Part shown: piece after piece, positions 1-8,401 of the stretch
Layout: each line of letters begins with the position of its first letter
Position numbering within the stretch: the stretch's first letter is position 1
Origin: G020354085 sp964629975
GTDB taxonomy: Bacteria; Pseudomonadota; Gammaproteobacteria; Acidiferrobacterales; Sulfurifustaceae
Assembly: GCA_964629975.1 (NCBI GenBank)
Contig: CAZVUN010000015.1
Coordinates: 1-37,286, forward strand
Direction of reading: 5' to 3'
Length of the DNA stretch: 37,286 nucleotides
The notes under the pieces: generated by a model
What the model saw: the letters and a program-made list of their open reading frames with translations, nothing else
Told to the model about the DNA's origin: nothing
Database searches by the model: none
Made by a program: the position numbers and the translations under genes

Positions 1-335
1 TTCTGCAGGAGGCGGCGTAGATGGACGCGACAACTACCTTGACAGCCGCCGCTGGCGATGCAGAAGGCGGCTTGAATACATTCACTCAACTGTCCAGGAA
101 ATCGTGGGCGGTACAGTGTCTGCTTCGTGCTCTCACAAAGACACCGAGAACTGTCGCCGATCTGCAACAATCGCAACCGGGCATGGTGGAATTCCCAGTT
201 TCAATTTGCGATGATGATTTCGATTTGCGCCAATGCCGGTAACGGCGTTTGCGCCCGATGGCTGCGGGAGCGACGCGGGGTCGGTGTTGAACATCGCGCG
301 AACCGCCTCCCACGAGCCACGCTGATGGAGAATTT
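1..335. other. Left edge, no confident gene
   Basis: No recognisable gene lies here. One plus frame is open from base 2 to a stop at 211 and could be the tail of an upstream gene, but its translation matches nothing I know and is rich in Arg and Cys. A short ORF starting at 21 has a purine-rich stretch (AGGAGG) upstream, but no family signature. Composition is less GC-rich than the EPS operon. The final bases carry the ribosome binding site of the next gene (GGAG at 327-330). Confidence 0.4.
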
Positions 336-770
336 GTGAAACTAAGGTGCAAGTTTTTCGTTGGGGTCTTGCTGGCAGCCCTGACCCTTGGTGTTGCGCA
401 CGGCTCCGAGCTCTCCTATGGGATCAAGGAATGGACTTTGGTTGGAAGTTCCGGGGCCATACGCACCGTCTATGTGTCGCCCCGCGGACTTGAGGACAAG
501 CGGTACGTTGCCAATGTGCTGAAGGAAGTTGTGACCAGACATGGCAGCTCGGGCCCGATACAAGTAATGATTTTCAACGATAAGCGCTTTACTCCCTCAC
601 ACCTTCCCATGACAAAGGCCCAGATGCTCCATCAGAAGGCGCAGTACACAAAGAACCCTTACACGGCGGTCGAGGAGTTCGTCTGGATTTCAGTAGAGAA
701 CAGTCAAGTCTCGCCTCCGCTCATGAAACACACAAAGGCCAAGATACGCCCCGGCATCGTAGCAGAGTGA
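336..770 (+). CDS. Small secreted protein of unknown function
   Basis: A 144-residue protein with a GTG start, chosen because GGAG at 327-330 lies five bases upstream and because a classic signal peptide follows directly: basic residues MKLRCK, a hydrophobic core FFVGVLLAALTLGVA, and a likely signal peptidase I site after AHG (about residue 23). The mature part is about 120 residues, without cysteines or membrane segments, so it is probably periplasmic or secreted. I do not recognise the family. Base composition is visibly lower in GC than the operon further right, which may mean a separate origin. It lies 135 bases upstream of the sugar-nucleotide dehydrogenase on the same strand, but nothing links the two functionally. 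Confidence 0.7.
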   Translation: MKLRCKFFVGVLLAALTLGVAHGSELSYGIKEWTLVGSSGAIRTVYVSPRGLEDKRYVANVLKEVVTRHGSSGPIQVMIFNDKRFTPSHLPMTKAQMLHQKAQYTKNPYTAVEEFVWISVENSQVSPPLMKHTKAKIRPGIVAE

Positions 771-905
771 AAGTTGATGATTCGCCACAGCGAGTGCTGA
801 GCCTCTCGCATGATCCGTACCGCTGGGTTCCAGTGGTGAGTGTGTCAGCTCGCACGCAATCAAAGCCCAATTGCTTCAACATTCATACAGTATAGGGAGA
901 GCGCA

Positions 906-2186
906 ATGACTGTTGTCGCCGTAATCGGCCTTGGTTACGTGGGCCTTCCGCTTGCTGTCGCATTCGGCAAGAAGTTCCGAACGATCGGTTTCGACATCAA
1001 CTCGAGCAAGGTTGAGGCCTATCAGCGCGGGGTCGATCCCACAGGCGAGGTGTCGAGCGAGGATCTGCGGGCGGCGAACCGGCTCGAACTCACCACCGAT
1101 CCCAAGGCGCTTAAGGCCGCCGACATCATCGTGATTGCAGTGCCGACGCCGATTGACCTCGCCCGGCAGCCGGATTTCGGACCTCTCGTCGGTTCGAGCC
1201 GAATTGCCGGCGAAAACATGAAAAACGGCGCGATTGTGGTCTATGAATCCACTGTCTACCCGGGCGCTACCGAAGAAGTGTGCGTTCCCGTGCTCGAGAA
1301 GCACTCTGGAATGAAGTGGAAACGCGACTTTCACGTCGGCTATTCCCCCGAGCGCATCAATCCCGGTGACAAGGAGCACACCCTCGAGCGGATTGTGAAG
1401 GTGGTTTCGGGCGATGATGAGGCAACACTCGACGCGGTCGCCAGCCTCTACGCTTCCGTCGTAAGCGCCGGCGTGCACCGGGCCTCGAGCATAAAGGTCG
1501 CCGAGGCCGCCAAGGTAATCGAAAACACGCAGCGCGACCTCAACATTGCGCTAATGAACGAGCTTGCCATCATCTTCAAGCGGATTGGTATCGACACACT
1601 GGAGGTGCTCGAAGCCGCCGGTACCAAGTGGAATTTCCTGCCGTTCCGGCCCGGTTTGGTTGGGGGCCACTGCATTGGAGTCGACCCCTACTATCTGACC
1701 CATAAAGCCGAAATGCTCGGTTATCACCCAGAGGTGATACTCGCCGGCCGGCGCATCAACGACGACATGGGCAAATTCATCGCAGAGCAGACGGTGAAGC
1801 AGATGATCAGCAATGGCAACCAGGTAAAGGGCGCGAGAATTAACGTGCTCGGCCTCACGTTCAAGGAGGACGTACCGGATCTCCGCAACTCTCGCGTCAT
1901 TGACGTGATCAACGAGCTCAAGACCTACGGCATTCAGGTCTTCGTGCATGACCCGATTCCCGATCCCGCGGACGCGCGCCACGAGTACGGCCTGGAGCTG
2001 GTCCCATGGGAACAATTGCCGGTCGCCGATGCGCTGGTAGTTGCCGTGGCCCACAAACCCTTTCTCAAGATGGGCGCCAGCCGCATCGCGGAAAAAATCG
2101 CTAGAGGTGGCTGTTTCATTGACGTGAAGTCGCGGTTCGATGCAAACGTGCTTAACGCGATGGGTCTCTGCGTCTGGCGCCTGTAG
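906..2186 (+). CDS. UDP-N-acetylhexosamine 6-dehydrogenase-like (nucleotide sugar dehydrogenase)
   Basis: A 426-residue enzyme of the UDP-glucose/UDP-HexNAc dehydrogenase superfamily, which oxidises C6 of a UDP-sugar twice with NAD+ to give the uronic acid. The N-terminal Rossmann motif GLGYVGLPLA is at residues 8-17, the catalytic-cysteine segment GGHCIGVDPYY around Cys256, and the C-terminal substrate domain carries GLTFKEDVPDLRNS. The GGHCIGVDPYYL form is typical of the TviB/WbpA/WbpO branch acting on UDP-GlcNAc or UDP-GalNAc, rather than of UDP-glucose dehydrogenases. ATG 906 was chosen over an in-frame GTG at 840 because GGGAGA sits at 895-900 and the glycine-rich motif then falls at the usual distance. 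It probably supplies a HexNAc-uronic acid to the EPS made by the minus-strand operon. The substrate is inferred. Confidence 0.93.
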   Translation: MTVVAVIGLGYVGLPLAVAFGKKFRTIGFDINSSKVEAYQRGVDPTGEVSSEDLRAANRLELTTDPKALKAADIIVIAVPTPIDLARQPDFGPLVGSSRIAGENMKNGAIVVYESTVYPGATEEVCVPVLEKHSGMKWKRDFHVGYSPERINPGDKEHTLERIVKVVSGDDEATLDAVASLYASVVSAGVHRASSIKVAEAAKVIENTQRDLNIALMNELAIIFKRIGIDTLEVLEAAGTKWNFLPFRPGLVGGHCIGVDPYYLTHKAEMLGYHPEVILAGRRINDDMGKFIAEQTVKQMISNGNQVKGARINVLGLTFKEDVPDLRNSRVIDVINELKTYGIQVFVHDPIPDPADARHEYGLELVPWEQLPVADALVVAVAHKPFLKMGASRIAEKIARGGCFIDVKSRFDANVLNAMGLCVWRL

Positions 2187-2486
2187 TGTACAAGCCCGAC
2201 GTCATGCAGCGGCGCTTCCGCGCCCCGTGGCTGGCCGTCCCTGGTTGACCGCCCGCGCCGTTGTGCGGCAGGAACGCCAAGCGTAACGCATTGGATACAG
2301 TGCCATAGCACCGTAATCGACCGAGGTCTAACATAACGACCTCGGCTATCAACGGCGTATGCAGTTTTCCGTATGCTGCAGGTCTCGCCCAAAAGGGCGC
2401 GGCCGGTTGCCAGGTGCGTCCGCCGGGTCGCGAGCGATGCTGGACTCTGCGCTCGCGTGAGAACAAGGAACATGCGGAGGCCCGAT
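2187..2486. other. Intergenic region before the repeat lipoprotein
   Basis: About 300 bases without a convincing gene. It contains a hairpin (2321-2345, listed separately), a CGTAACG word at 2282-2288 similar to those upstream of the sugar transferase, and the GGAGG of the following gene at 2476-2480. The promoter of the downstream lipoprotein gene is presumably here, but no convincing -35/-10 pair was found. Confidence 0.4.
2321..2345. promoter_or_regulatory. Hairpin or operator-like inverted repeat
   Basis: Perfect 8-bp arms CCGAGGTC (2321-2328) and GACCTCGG (2338-2345) flank an AT-rich 9-base loop. There is no T-tract on the plus side, so it does not look like an intrinsic terminator for the dehydrogenase gene. 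It could be a dyad operator or a leader structure 140 bases ahead of the lipoprotein start. Confidence 0.4.
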
Positions 2487-4292
2487 ATGGATTCCGACAC
2501 GGTTGCACGTGATTCGCTCTGCGCTTCCATGCGTCAATGGACCATCACGCTGGCCGCCCTTTTTACCCTCGCCGGTTGCAGCGCCGGTGGCGGCAGCGAC
2601 TCAGTGAACAACCCGTCCCCGCCATCCTACACGCTAACGGTGACGGTGACCGGCGCCGGTTCGATAAGCAGCAACCCCAGCGGCATCAACTGCAGCGGCG
2701 ATTGCTCCCAGACCTACACGAGTGGCACCTCGGTGACGCTCACGGCCACTCCCGCCGCCGGCTACGAATTTTCCGGCTGGAGCGGCGCGGGCCTCTCCTG
2801 TCCCGGCACCGGCCCCTGCACGGTATCCATGACGGCGGCGCGATCGGTCACCGCCACCTTCAGCCCGGTCGCCGCGGCCAATTACACGCTCACGGTGACG
2901 CTGGCTGGATCGGGTTCCGTGAGCAGCACGCCCGCCGGCATCGACTGCGGAGCGGATTGCTCTGAAAGCTTCAGCACCGGGACGTCAGTGGAGCTCAGCG
3001 CCACGCCGACGACCGGCTACAACTTCTCGGGCTGGAGCGGTTCGGGGGTTTCGTGCCCGGGCACCGGCACCTGCACGGTGCCCATGACCGCGACGCGCAA
3101 CGTCGTTGCGTCGTTCACCTCGGCGACGGCCTCTGGCGATCTGTGTGACGGACTGGTCACCGACAAAGCGGCCCACCCGATGACCGCACTCGCAAAGCCG
3201 GCCAAACTGCAAACCGTCACTGATCCCCAGTTCGGCACCACCATTCGCCGCATCAGCGACGTTGCGACCCACTGGAGCGCGTCCACGGGGATAATAAAGC
3301 CGGCGTATTCCACCGTGCCAGCGTGGAACGCGGACGAGTCCTACCTGATCCTGTATCACACCGGTACCAGCAGCAGCGGCCATCATCTGTACAACGGCAA
3401 GACCTACGCCTACATCCGCCGCCTCAATATCAACCCGGCCGATCTTGAGCAATTCTATTGGCATGCCACCGACCCGGACATCCTTTACTACGTCAACACC
3501 CGAACGCTGACACGCTACCGCGTCAGTACCAACACGACCGAGGCGGTGCGCGACTTCTCGGACATCTGCGCCGGGAGTATCAGCGGCGGCTCCGATCCGA
3601 TGTACATGTCGTGGAATTCGGACGTGATCGGTCTGCGCTGTTCGTCCGGCTTTGTGTTCGCCTATCGCATCAGCACCAATACCGTCGGTACCACCCTTGC
3701 GACGACCTCCGGGCGCGCGCCGATTGCCTCGGCGAGCGGAACGCTCATGTTCTTCGCCAACACGAGTAGCACGCCCTACGTGCACGACTTCAACATGGCC
3801 CACGTCCTCACCCTGAACATCGCCAACCCGCTGGACCATGCGTCGCTCGGGCGTCTCGCCAACGGCCGCGATACCCATAACGCCGTCGCTTTCGATGGCG
3901 AGGCCGGCTCGCTGGTGGTCAACGACATGACCGACGGCAGCAGCCGTGTGGTCGTCGGCCCGGCGACCGGTTACCCCTATCCCCCATCGGGCCACCACGT
4001 CTCTTCCGTTGCCTTCCAGGCGCCGGGATGGGTAGCCGTGTCCATCGTCGGAAATACCGACGGTCAGAACACCCTGAACAACGAACTGGTGCTGGCCGAT
4101 ACCAATCCCGGCGGTAAGGTCTGTCGCGTGGCCCACCACCGCTCTTGGGGCAAGGACGGTCCCAGAGATTACTGGGCTGAACCCCATGTCGTCATCAGTC
4201 CAAGCGGCACGCGGCTGCTGTTCGGCAGCGACTGGGGCGGGGGTCCTACGGTTGACGCCTACGTCGTCGAGTTGCCGGGCTACAAGCCCTGA
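2487..4292 (+). CDS. Secreted lipoprotein: two InlB-type repeats plus beta-propeller-like domain
   Basis: A 601-residue predicted lipoprotein. After a 14-residue leader, MRQWTITLAALFTLAGC forms a lipoprotein signal with lipobox LAGC (Cys31), followed by a Gly/Ser/Pro linker. Residues 48-132 and 133-212 are two copies of an 85-residue repeat (YTLTVT..GxGSxSS.P.GI.C...C...GTSV.L.ATP..GY.FSGWSG) of the InlB B-repeat/Flg_new type, each with four cysteines. The remaining ~390 residues are a beta-propeller-like domain (motifs DPQFGTTIRRISD, RVAHHRSW, SPSGTRLLFGSDW) clearly paralogous to the gene at 13136-14398. Some motifs recall oligogalacturonate-lyase-like propellers, but lyase activity is only a guess. 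ATG 2487 is preferred because GGAGG (2476-2480) lies six bases upstream; ATG 2529, just before the hydrophobic core, is an alternative. It is probably surface-exposed and may bind or process polysaccharide. Confidence 0.8.
   Translation: MDSDTVARDSLCASMRQWTITLAALFTLAGCSAGGGSDSVNNPSPPSYTLTVTVTGAGSISSNPSGINCSGDCSQTYTSGTSVTLTATPAAGYEFSGWSGAGLSCPGTGPCTVSMTAARSVTATFSPVAAANYTLTVTLAGSGSVSSTPAGIDCGADCSESFSTGTSVELSATPTTGYNFSGWSGSGVSCPGTGTCTVPMTATRNVVASFTSATASGDLCDGLVTDKAAHPMTALAKPAKLQTVTDPQFGTTIRRISDVATHWSASTGIIKPAYSTVPAWNADESYLILYHTGTSSSGHHLYNGKTYAYIRRLNINPADLEQFYWHATDPDILYYVNTRTLTRYRVSTNTTEAVRDFSDICAGSISGGSDPMYMSWNSDVIGLRCSSGFVFAYRISTNTVGTTLATTSGRAPIASASGTLMFFANTSSTPYVHDFNMAHVLTLNIANPLDHASLGRLANGRDTHNAVAFDGEAGSLVVNDMTDGSSRVVVGPATGYPYPPSGHHVSSVAFQAPGWVAVSIVGNTDGQNTLNNELVLADTNPGGKVCRVAHHRSWGKDGPRDYWAEPHVVISPSGTRLLFGSDWGGGPTVDAYVVELPGYKP
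2628..3122 (+). repeat. Two tandem 255-bp coding repeats
   Basis: Copy 1 covers 2628-2882 and copy 2 covers 2883-3122. The encoded 85-residue units align without gaps and share the GYxFSGWSGxGxSCPGTGxC core, so they look like an internal duplication in the lipoprotein gene. Four cysteines per unit suggest two disulfides each in an extracytoplasmic protein. Confidence 0.85.
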
Positions 4293-4640
4293 GCGGCTGG
4301 GGCGTCTCGCACCCGCAGATTCCCCTGATCACCGGCCGGGCCGCGAGTATTGGCCTGGATGGCAGAAACGGCTACCGGCTGGATTCCGCAACAGCCAGTA
4401 CTCGACGAACGGCCGCCGGCAGGCGGGCGCCTACTCGCCGCGGGGCGGTTGCGAATGCCCCACACGGATTCCCCACACAGCCTTGGCCCTGTGACGAGAA
4501 AGGGCACGCGCGGTCATGCCTGACTGGGACTCCGTCTCCGTCGTGACCAAGCAAGCCACCCCACCATCCGTGCAAAATCGATGGCGCCTTGCACAACCCA
4601 CGAAGGAATTGCCACGACCGATCGTGCCCGCGTTTTCCGT
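4293..4640. other. Intergenic stretch between convergent genes
   Basis: No supported gene is seen between the lipoprotein gene (plus) and the peroxidase gene (minus). Several short overlapping frames are open here in both directions, as expected for GC-rich DNA, but none has a signal, motif or good ribosome binding site. Confidence 0.5.
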
Positions 4641-4654
4641 TTGGCCAGCCGGCC

Positions 4655-4682
4655 AAAAAAAGAACCCCGCCGAAGCGGGGTT
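4655..4682 (-). terminator. Rho-independent terminator of the peroxidase gene
   Basis: Read on the minus strand, the stem AACCCCGC, loop TTCG and stem GCGGGGTT (plus coordinates 4682-4663) are followed by a run of Ts (4661-4655, one C before it). It lies about 35 bases past the stop of the di-haem peroxidase gene. The stable UUCG-type tetraloop and U-tract make this a textbook intrinsic terminator. A second small hairpin, TTTGGCC/GGCCAAA (4640-4657), overlaps the T-run and may help terminate transcription arriving from the plus side. Confidence 0.88.
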
Positions 4683-4715
4683 GATGTTGGGGCATGGTGT
4701 TTATTGCTGATTCGA

Positions 4716-6452
4716 CTACTTGTACGGCGGTGGTGCCTTGCTCGTTTTGGTATCAGTGAATGTTCTCAAATAGGCCACGAGCGCCGCTTCCTGATCGGCT
4801 GTCATCCCGAGATTTCCAACCAGAGGGCTGCCCAGCGCACCGGCGCGGTTGCCGCTGGGGTCATTGGCATTCGGAAACTCAGGAAACGGCCAGCAGTTGT
4901 GCGCCAGTGCTTCCTTTTCCGTCACGGTACCCTTGCATCGTGTGATACCGAACGCCTGGGCGGTGGCGCCGGGGACGAACCCGGTGTTGTAGAAATGCAC
5001 TAAGCTCTCAAGGCTCTTGAACCAGCCGTTGTGCGTGTAGGCCTTGATGAAGTCATTTCCTTTGCGCTTGTCTACGTTGCGCAGGGTCGGCGTTTTGAAA
5101 AACCCGGGCCGGTGGAGACCGGGCGCATCAAGGCCGCTATGGCTCGCAATGCCCAGATCTGGCGAGGGCTGTCGTGGCGGGTCGAGCTGCGGTATTTCGG
5201 GATTCGCCGGCGTCCCGATGTTGTGGTAATCCTGCGCGGTATACAGCTGCTGTGGCTCCGAGCCATCGTCACGCCCGCCGGGTCCCACCGGGCCAGGATT
5301 GTCCGAATGACAGAACGAGCAGTTCGTTCGCGGCAGGTCTGGTCGCGGCGCGACGTTAAACGGCGGACCGATGGGGGCCGGAGGGGCGAACGGGTTCGGA
5401 AGCCTGTTATAGAACAGGTCGTGCCCCAGGTTTTCCTGATCCGTGAGGCCCACGAGCGGGAACTTGCCCGGCGAGTTGAGATAGTTCGGGTGAGTACAGA
5501 CAGCCGGATCAGCGTCGGGCGCTCCTTCCATGCACGCGATTTCCGCCCGCAGCGCAATATCGCGCTTGGAGCTGAAGGAATTGAGGTCCTTTGAATGCTG
5601 CCAGGCGCCGACCGCTAGCATCAGTCGCTTGAAGCTGATATCGAACTGTGTCTCGGCGGCGCCCACATCCGAAGCGCTCACTGCGACCGGCTCGTCGCTG
5701 CAGTTGATCGCGACCCCCCAGACTTTCTTGTACAGCCTGGCGTAGCTCGCCGACGCGACATGGTTACAGACGGCTCGCCGCTCGATGTTCTGCTCGACCT
5801 TGTTTGGCATCGGGTTCAATGCCTGATCGGACGTCGGTCCGAAATAGGTGACGAACTGCAGCGGCGGATTCGTCAGGCCTTGAAAAATCTCCTTGCCGAT
5901 ATGCTTGGTGGCGCCGCTCGGAAATACCGGGCCCGGCCCGCCGTCTTCCGGATGACCATTGCCTTCCGCACGGCCACTCCAAAAATTGCCGCCACAGTAG
6001 TTGTTTGCTCCCAGACCGCCAGAGTTACACGCCCGAAAGGGCGGAATGAAACTCGCATACGCATTGGTGGGCGGCTTGAGGTTGCCTTTCGTTAGCGGGT
6101 TGGCGCCAGTAATCACCACCTGATGCAGATTGACGCCGGATACGCTTCCCGTGCCGCCAGTCTCCGGATCGTGGCAGGTGACACACGCCATGCGTGGCGG
6201 GTTGGAGATCTTGTCGAAGAACACATACTTGCCCAACAGCTTGAGGTCGTAGTCCGGTTCTGACGGATCCAAGCCGTGCACGACGACGCCCTGCGCCAGC
6301 TCGGAACCGGACTCGCCACTGCTGCACGCGGTGAGCGCGGAACCTGCGGCGATGCCGATTCCGACGAGGCCAAGCAGATAAAACGGCAGTCTCGCCGGTG
6401 AATGAAGGAATGAATGGATACCTCTTGTTGACCCCCGCCTACTGGACTTCAT
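4716..6452 (-). CDS. Di-haem cytochrome c peroxidase/MauG-family lipoprotein
   Basis: A 578-residue exported protein of the bacterial cytochrome c peroxidase/MauG superfamily, which uses two c-type haems for peroxide reduction or substrate oxidation. Two haem-binding motifs are visible, CVTCH (about 90-94) and CSFCH (about 378-382), each heading one haem domain. The N-terminus has a hydrophobic segment ending in the lipobox-like LTAC (Cys43), suggesting a lipid-anchored periplasmic or outer-membrane protein. It is longer than classical CcpA enzymes (about 320-350 residues), with Pro/Gly-rich insertions between the haem motifs. ATG 6452 is preferred over GTG 6461 because a GGGGGTG stretch lies about seven bases upstream of it but would overlap the GTG. 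It is a monocistronic unit with its own terminator, and a 26-bp palindrome lies about 100 bases upstream. No link to EPS synthesis is evident. Confidence 0.9.
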   Translation of the reverse strand: MKSSRRGSTRGIHSFLHSPARLPFYLLGLVGIGIAAGSALTACSSGESGSELAQGVVVHGLDPSEPDYDLKLLGKYVFFDKISNPPRMACVTCHDPETGGTGSVSGVNLHQVVITGANPLTKGNLKPPTNAYASFIPPFRACNSGGLGANNYCGGNFWSGRAEGNGHPEDGGPGPVFPSGATKHIGKEIFQGLTNPPLQFVTYFGPTSDQALNPMPNKVEQNIERRAVCNHVASASYARLYKKVWGVAINCSDEPVAVSASDVGAAETQFDISFKRLMLAVGAWQHSKDLNSFSSKRDIALRAEIACMEGAPDADPAVCTHPNYLNSPGKFPLVGLTDQENLGHDLFYNRLPNPFAPPAPIGPPFNVAPRPDLPRTNCSFCHSDNPGPVGPGGRDDGSEPQQLYTAQDYHNIGTPANPEIPQLDPPRQPSPDLGIASHSGLDAPGLHRPGFFKTPTLRNVDKRKGNDFIKAYTHNGWFKSLESLVHFYNTGFVPGATAQAFGITRCKGTVTEKEALAHNCWPFPEFPNANDPSGNRAGALGSPLVGNLGMTADQEAALVAYLRTFTDTKTSKAPPPYK

Positions 6453-6554
6453 TGTAGTCACCCCCGGTTTTTACTTCTCGTTAGTCAATCCCTCCCCGCC
6501 TCGTGTGGCCCATGCGCTGCGCGCGACAGCCCGCACTCGGCCGATTGGCTGTGA

Positions 6555-6580
6555 ACGAAAACATGCATGCACGTTTTCGT
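6555..6580. promoter_or_regulatory. 26-bp near-perfect palindrome, probable operator
   Basis: The arms ACGAAAAC (6555-6562) and GTTTTCGT (6573-6580) surround a central TGCATGCA palindrome (6564-6571). All pairs of the 26-bp dyad match except 6563/6572, so 12 of 13 base pairs are symmetric. The centre is about 115 bases upstream of the peroxidase ATG and over 500 upstream of the ATP-grasp ATG. Such a long dyad is typical of a homodimeric repressor or activator site. The cognate regulator is not in the window. Confidence 0.65.
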
Positions 6581-6962
6581 ATCCAGATACCATTCGCAAT
6601 ACTCCCTGACGCGCTACGGTGCGCTGCAGATTCGCCCCGTGGCTGGTCGCGGTCGTTGCGTATTGCGGCGCGACCGCCCCAGCTGCCAAGGCAGCTCACT
6701 CGATACCATCAGCGCGATGGTCAATATCCGATAGGTGCGCGAGTTTGTCGATGGATCAGGAACCGAACAGTAGGCGGCGCCATACACGTGGACCGGTTTT
6801 TGCGCATGTCCGATGTTGTCTATACGTGCACCACGCAGACCGTATGAGGCGTGATACACGTGACAAATTCTTGACAGGCGGCCAACGCGCGCCGCGACAT
6901 GCCGTTCAAGCAGTACGCGTCGGCAGGTAACGCGCACGCCCTGAGTGGCGGTGCCGCGTAGG

Positions 6963-7020
6963 TCATAACACGACGATTCGGTTATGATGCGGAAACCGCA
7001 GAGCGACACGCCGCTCTGCG
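6963..7020 (+). promoter_or_regulatory. Structured leader of the ATP-grasp gene
   Basis: Two consecutive inverted repeats lie 80-140 bases before the start codon. The first is TCATAAC (6963-6969) with GTTATGA (6981-6987). The second is a perfect 9-bp stem, CGCAGAGCG (6997-7005) with CGCTCTGCG (7012-7020) and a 6-base loop. There is no U-tract, so the second is not an obvious terminator. They may be a regulator site followed by a leader hairpin. Confidence 0.4.
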
Positions 7021-7099
7021 CAGACCGTCGCTATCGCTGTTGCCGCCTGATTTGCGGCCGCAGTGTGGACGAGCTCCTGCGCTGACCGAGGCTTGATCG

Positions 7100-8401
7100 A
7101 TGTCCCAACCGACGGCATTCGTGCTGACGCACGAGTCCAACCCTAAGCGCACCAGTCGGTCGACTAGCCTGCAGGCATTGACCATCACCCGGTCGCTAGG
7201 TCGACGCGGCGTTCGCGTCATCCGCCTCCATCCCAACCGGCTGGAGCTGAGCCTCCTGTCCCGCTACTGCGCGGGTGTCGAGATCTGCCCCAACGTCTAT
7301 GACTCCGAGACCGCGCTGCTTCAATTCCTGCTGGATCTGGCCAGAAAATACGAGGGCCCGCGCGTGCTGTTCCCGGCCAGCGATGACACCGCGTTCTTCC
7401 TCGGCCTTCACCGCGAGGCGCTGCTTGAGGCGTTCCGCGTTCCCGCGGCATCGAGAACAGCCATCGAGCAAATCATCAACAAGCGCATCCAGTATGGCGA
7501 GGCGCAGAAGCTCGGGATTCCCATCCCGGAGACCTATTTTCCGGGCAATCTCGAAGAGGTTCACGCCCTGGCCGGGCAGTTGCAGGGTTACCCGTACGTC
7601 ATCAAACCCAACGTCGCCCACCGTTGGCGTCTCTCCTGGGTCCAGGATCAACTGCAATCCCTCAAGAAGGGCACGACAACGAAGGGGGTCGTGGTCCGGT
7701 CGGCCGACGAGCTGGTCAATGAGTACGGGAAAATTGCCGAAGGCGACCCGGATGTGATGATCCAGGAGGTGATCGGCGGCGAGGACGAGCTTCTCTACAC
7801 GTTTCTCGGCTACTTCGACGCGCAGTCACGTCCCCTCGGCTATTGCGTGCGCAGCAAGATCCGGCAATACCCCCTCAAGTTCGGATACTGCACGCTCACC
7901 GTCTCTTGCGAAAATCCGACGGTGGTAGATCAATCGGTGCGCCTGCTGCAGGGGCTCAACTACCACGGGCTGGTCGGCGTCGAGTACAAACACGACCCGA
8001 AGACCGACAGGTACAAGCTGATTGAGATCAACGCCCGCGCCGTGAACACCAGCGCCATCGCACCGGCATGCGGCGTGGATCTGCCATACATTGCCTTCCG
8101 CGATGCGATCGGCCAGCCGCTTGAGCCCGTTACGCGCTGGAAAAATGGCGTGAAGTGGATCTGGATGACCCAGGATGTTTTTGCGGCACGCGAGCTGAAT
8201 CGCCAGCGGCAGATGACCTTCCGTCAGTGGCTGCAATCAATCAAGGGCAGGCGGGTACATGCCGTCTTTGCCGGCGATGACCTGCGGCCGGTGGCGCACT
8301 ATCTTGCCGAGTTCTTCGGGACGCATCTTCCGAAATTGCTTTCGAAGTTGCTTCGCGGAGGGACCAAGGCGTTGACCGCGCGCCGCGCCAACGGCACCTA
8401 G
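7100..8401 (+). CDS. ATP-grasp carboxylate-amine/thiol ligase-like protein
   Basis: A 433-residue ATP-grasp protein, the fold that couples ATP cleavage to an acyl-phosphate intermediate and joins a carboxylate to an amine or thiol. The N-terminal ~115 residues form a pre-ATP-grasp Rossmann-like domain. The central part has the nucleotide-binding strand YPYVIKPN and the adenine-side segment VMIQEVIGG. The metal-ligand segment YKLIEINARAVN near residue 310 is the expected Glu-x-Asn pair. No signal or membrane segment is seen, so it is cytoplasmic. The start is supported by GAGG at 7088-7091, eight bases upstream. Related ATP-grasp proteins occur in capsule and EPS loci, where they may attach amino acids or other acyl groups to sugars; the substrate here is unknown. 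It converges with, and overlaps by four bases, the methyltransferase gene. Confidence 0.85.
   Translation: MSQPTAFVLTHESNPKRTSRSTSLQALTITRSLGRRGVRVIRLHPNRLELSLLSRYCAGVEICPNVYDSETALLQFLLDLARKYEGPRVLFPASDDTAFFLGLHREALLEAFRVPAASRTAIEQIINKRIQYGEAQKLGIPIPETYFPGNLEEVHALAGQLQGYPYVIKPNVAHRWRLSWVQDQLQSLKKGTTTKGVVVRSADELVNEYGKIAEGDPDVMIQEVIGGEDELLYTFLGYFDAQSRPLGYCVRSKIRQYPLKFGYCTLTVSCENPTVVDQSVRLLQGLNYHGLVGVEYKHDPKTDRYKLIEINARAVNTSAIAPACGVDLPYIAFRDAIGQPLEPVTRWKNGVKWIWMTQDVFAARELNRQRQMTFRQWLQSIKGRRVHAVFAGDDLRPVAHYLAEFFGTHLPKLLSKLLRGGTKALTARRANGT

Larger units (their letters stand above)
6453..7099. other. Divergent intergenic region, peroxidase / ATP-grasp
   Basis: About 650 bases between two divergent genes. 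It holds a 26-bp palindrome (6555-6580) and two inverted repeats in the leader of the ATP-grasp gene (6963-7020), listed separately. A TTGACA-like word occurs near 6872 but has no matching -10 at proper spacing. No gene is supported; short frames in this stretch lack motifs. Confidence 0.45.

Noticed and set aside
2985..4187. 400-residue open frame on the minus strand
   Set aside because: Antisense to the repeat/propeller lipoprotein, whose signal, repeats and paralogue are clear.
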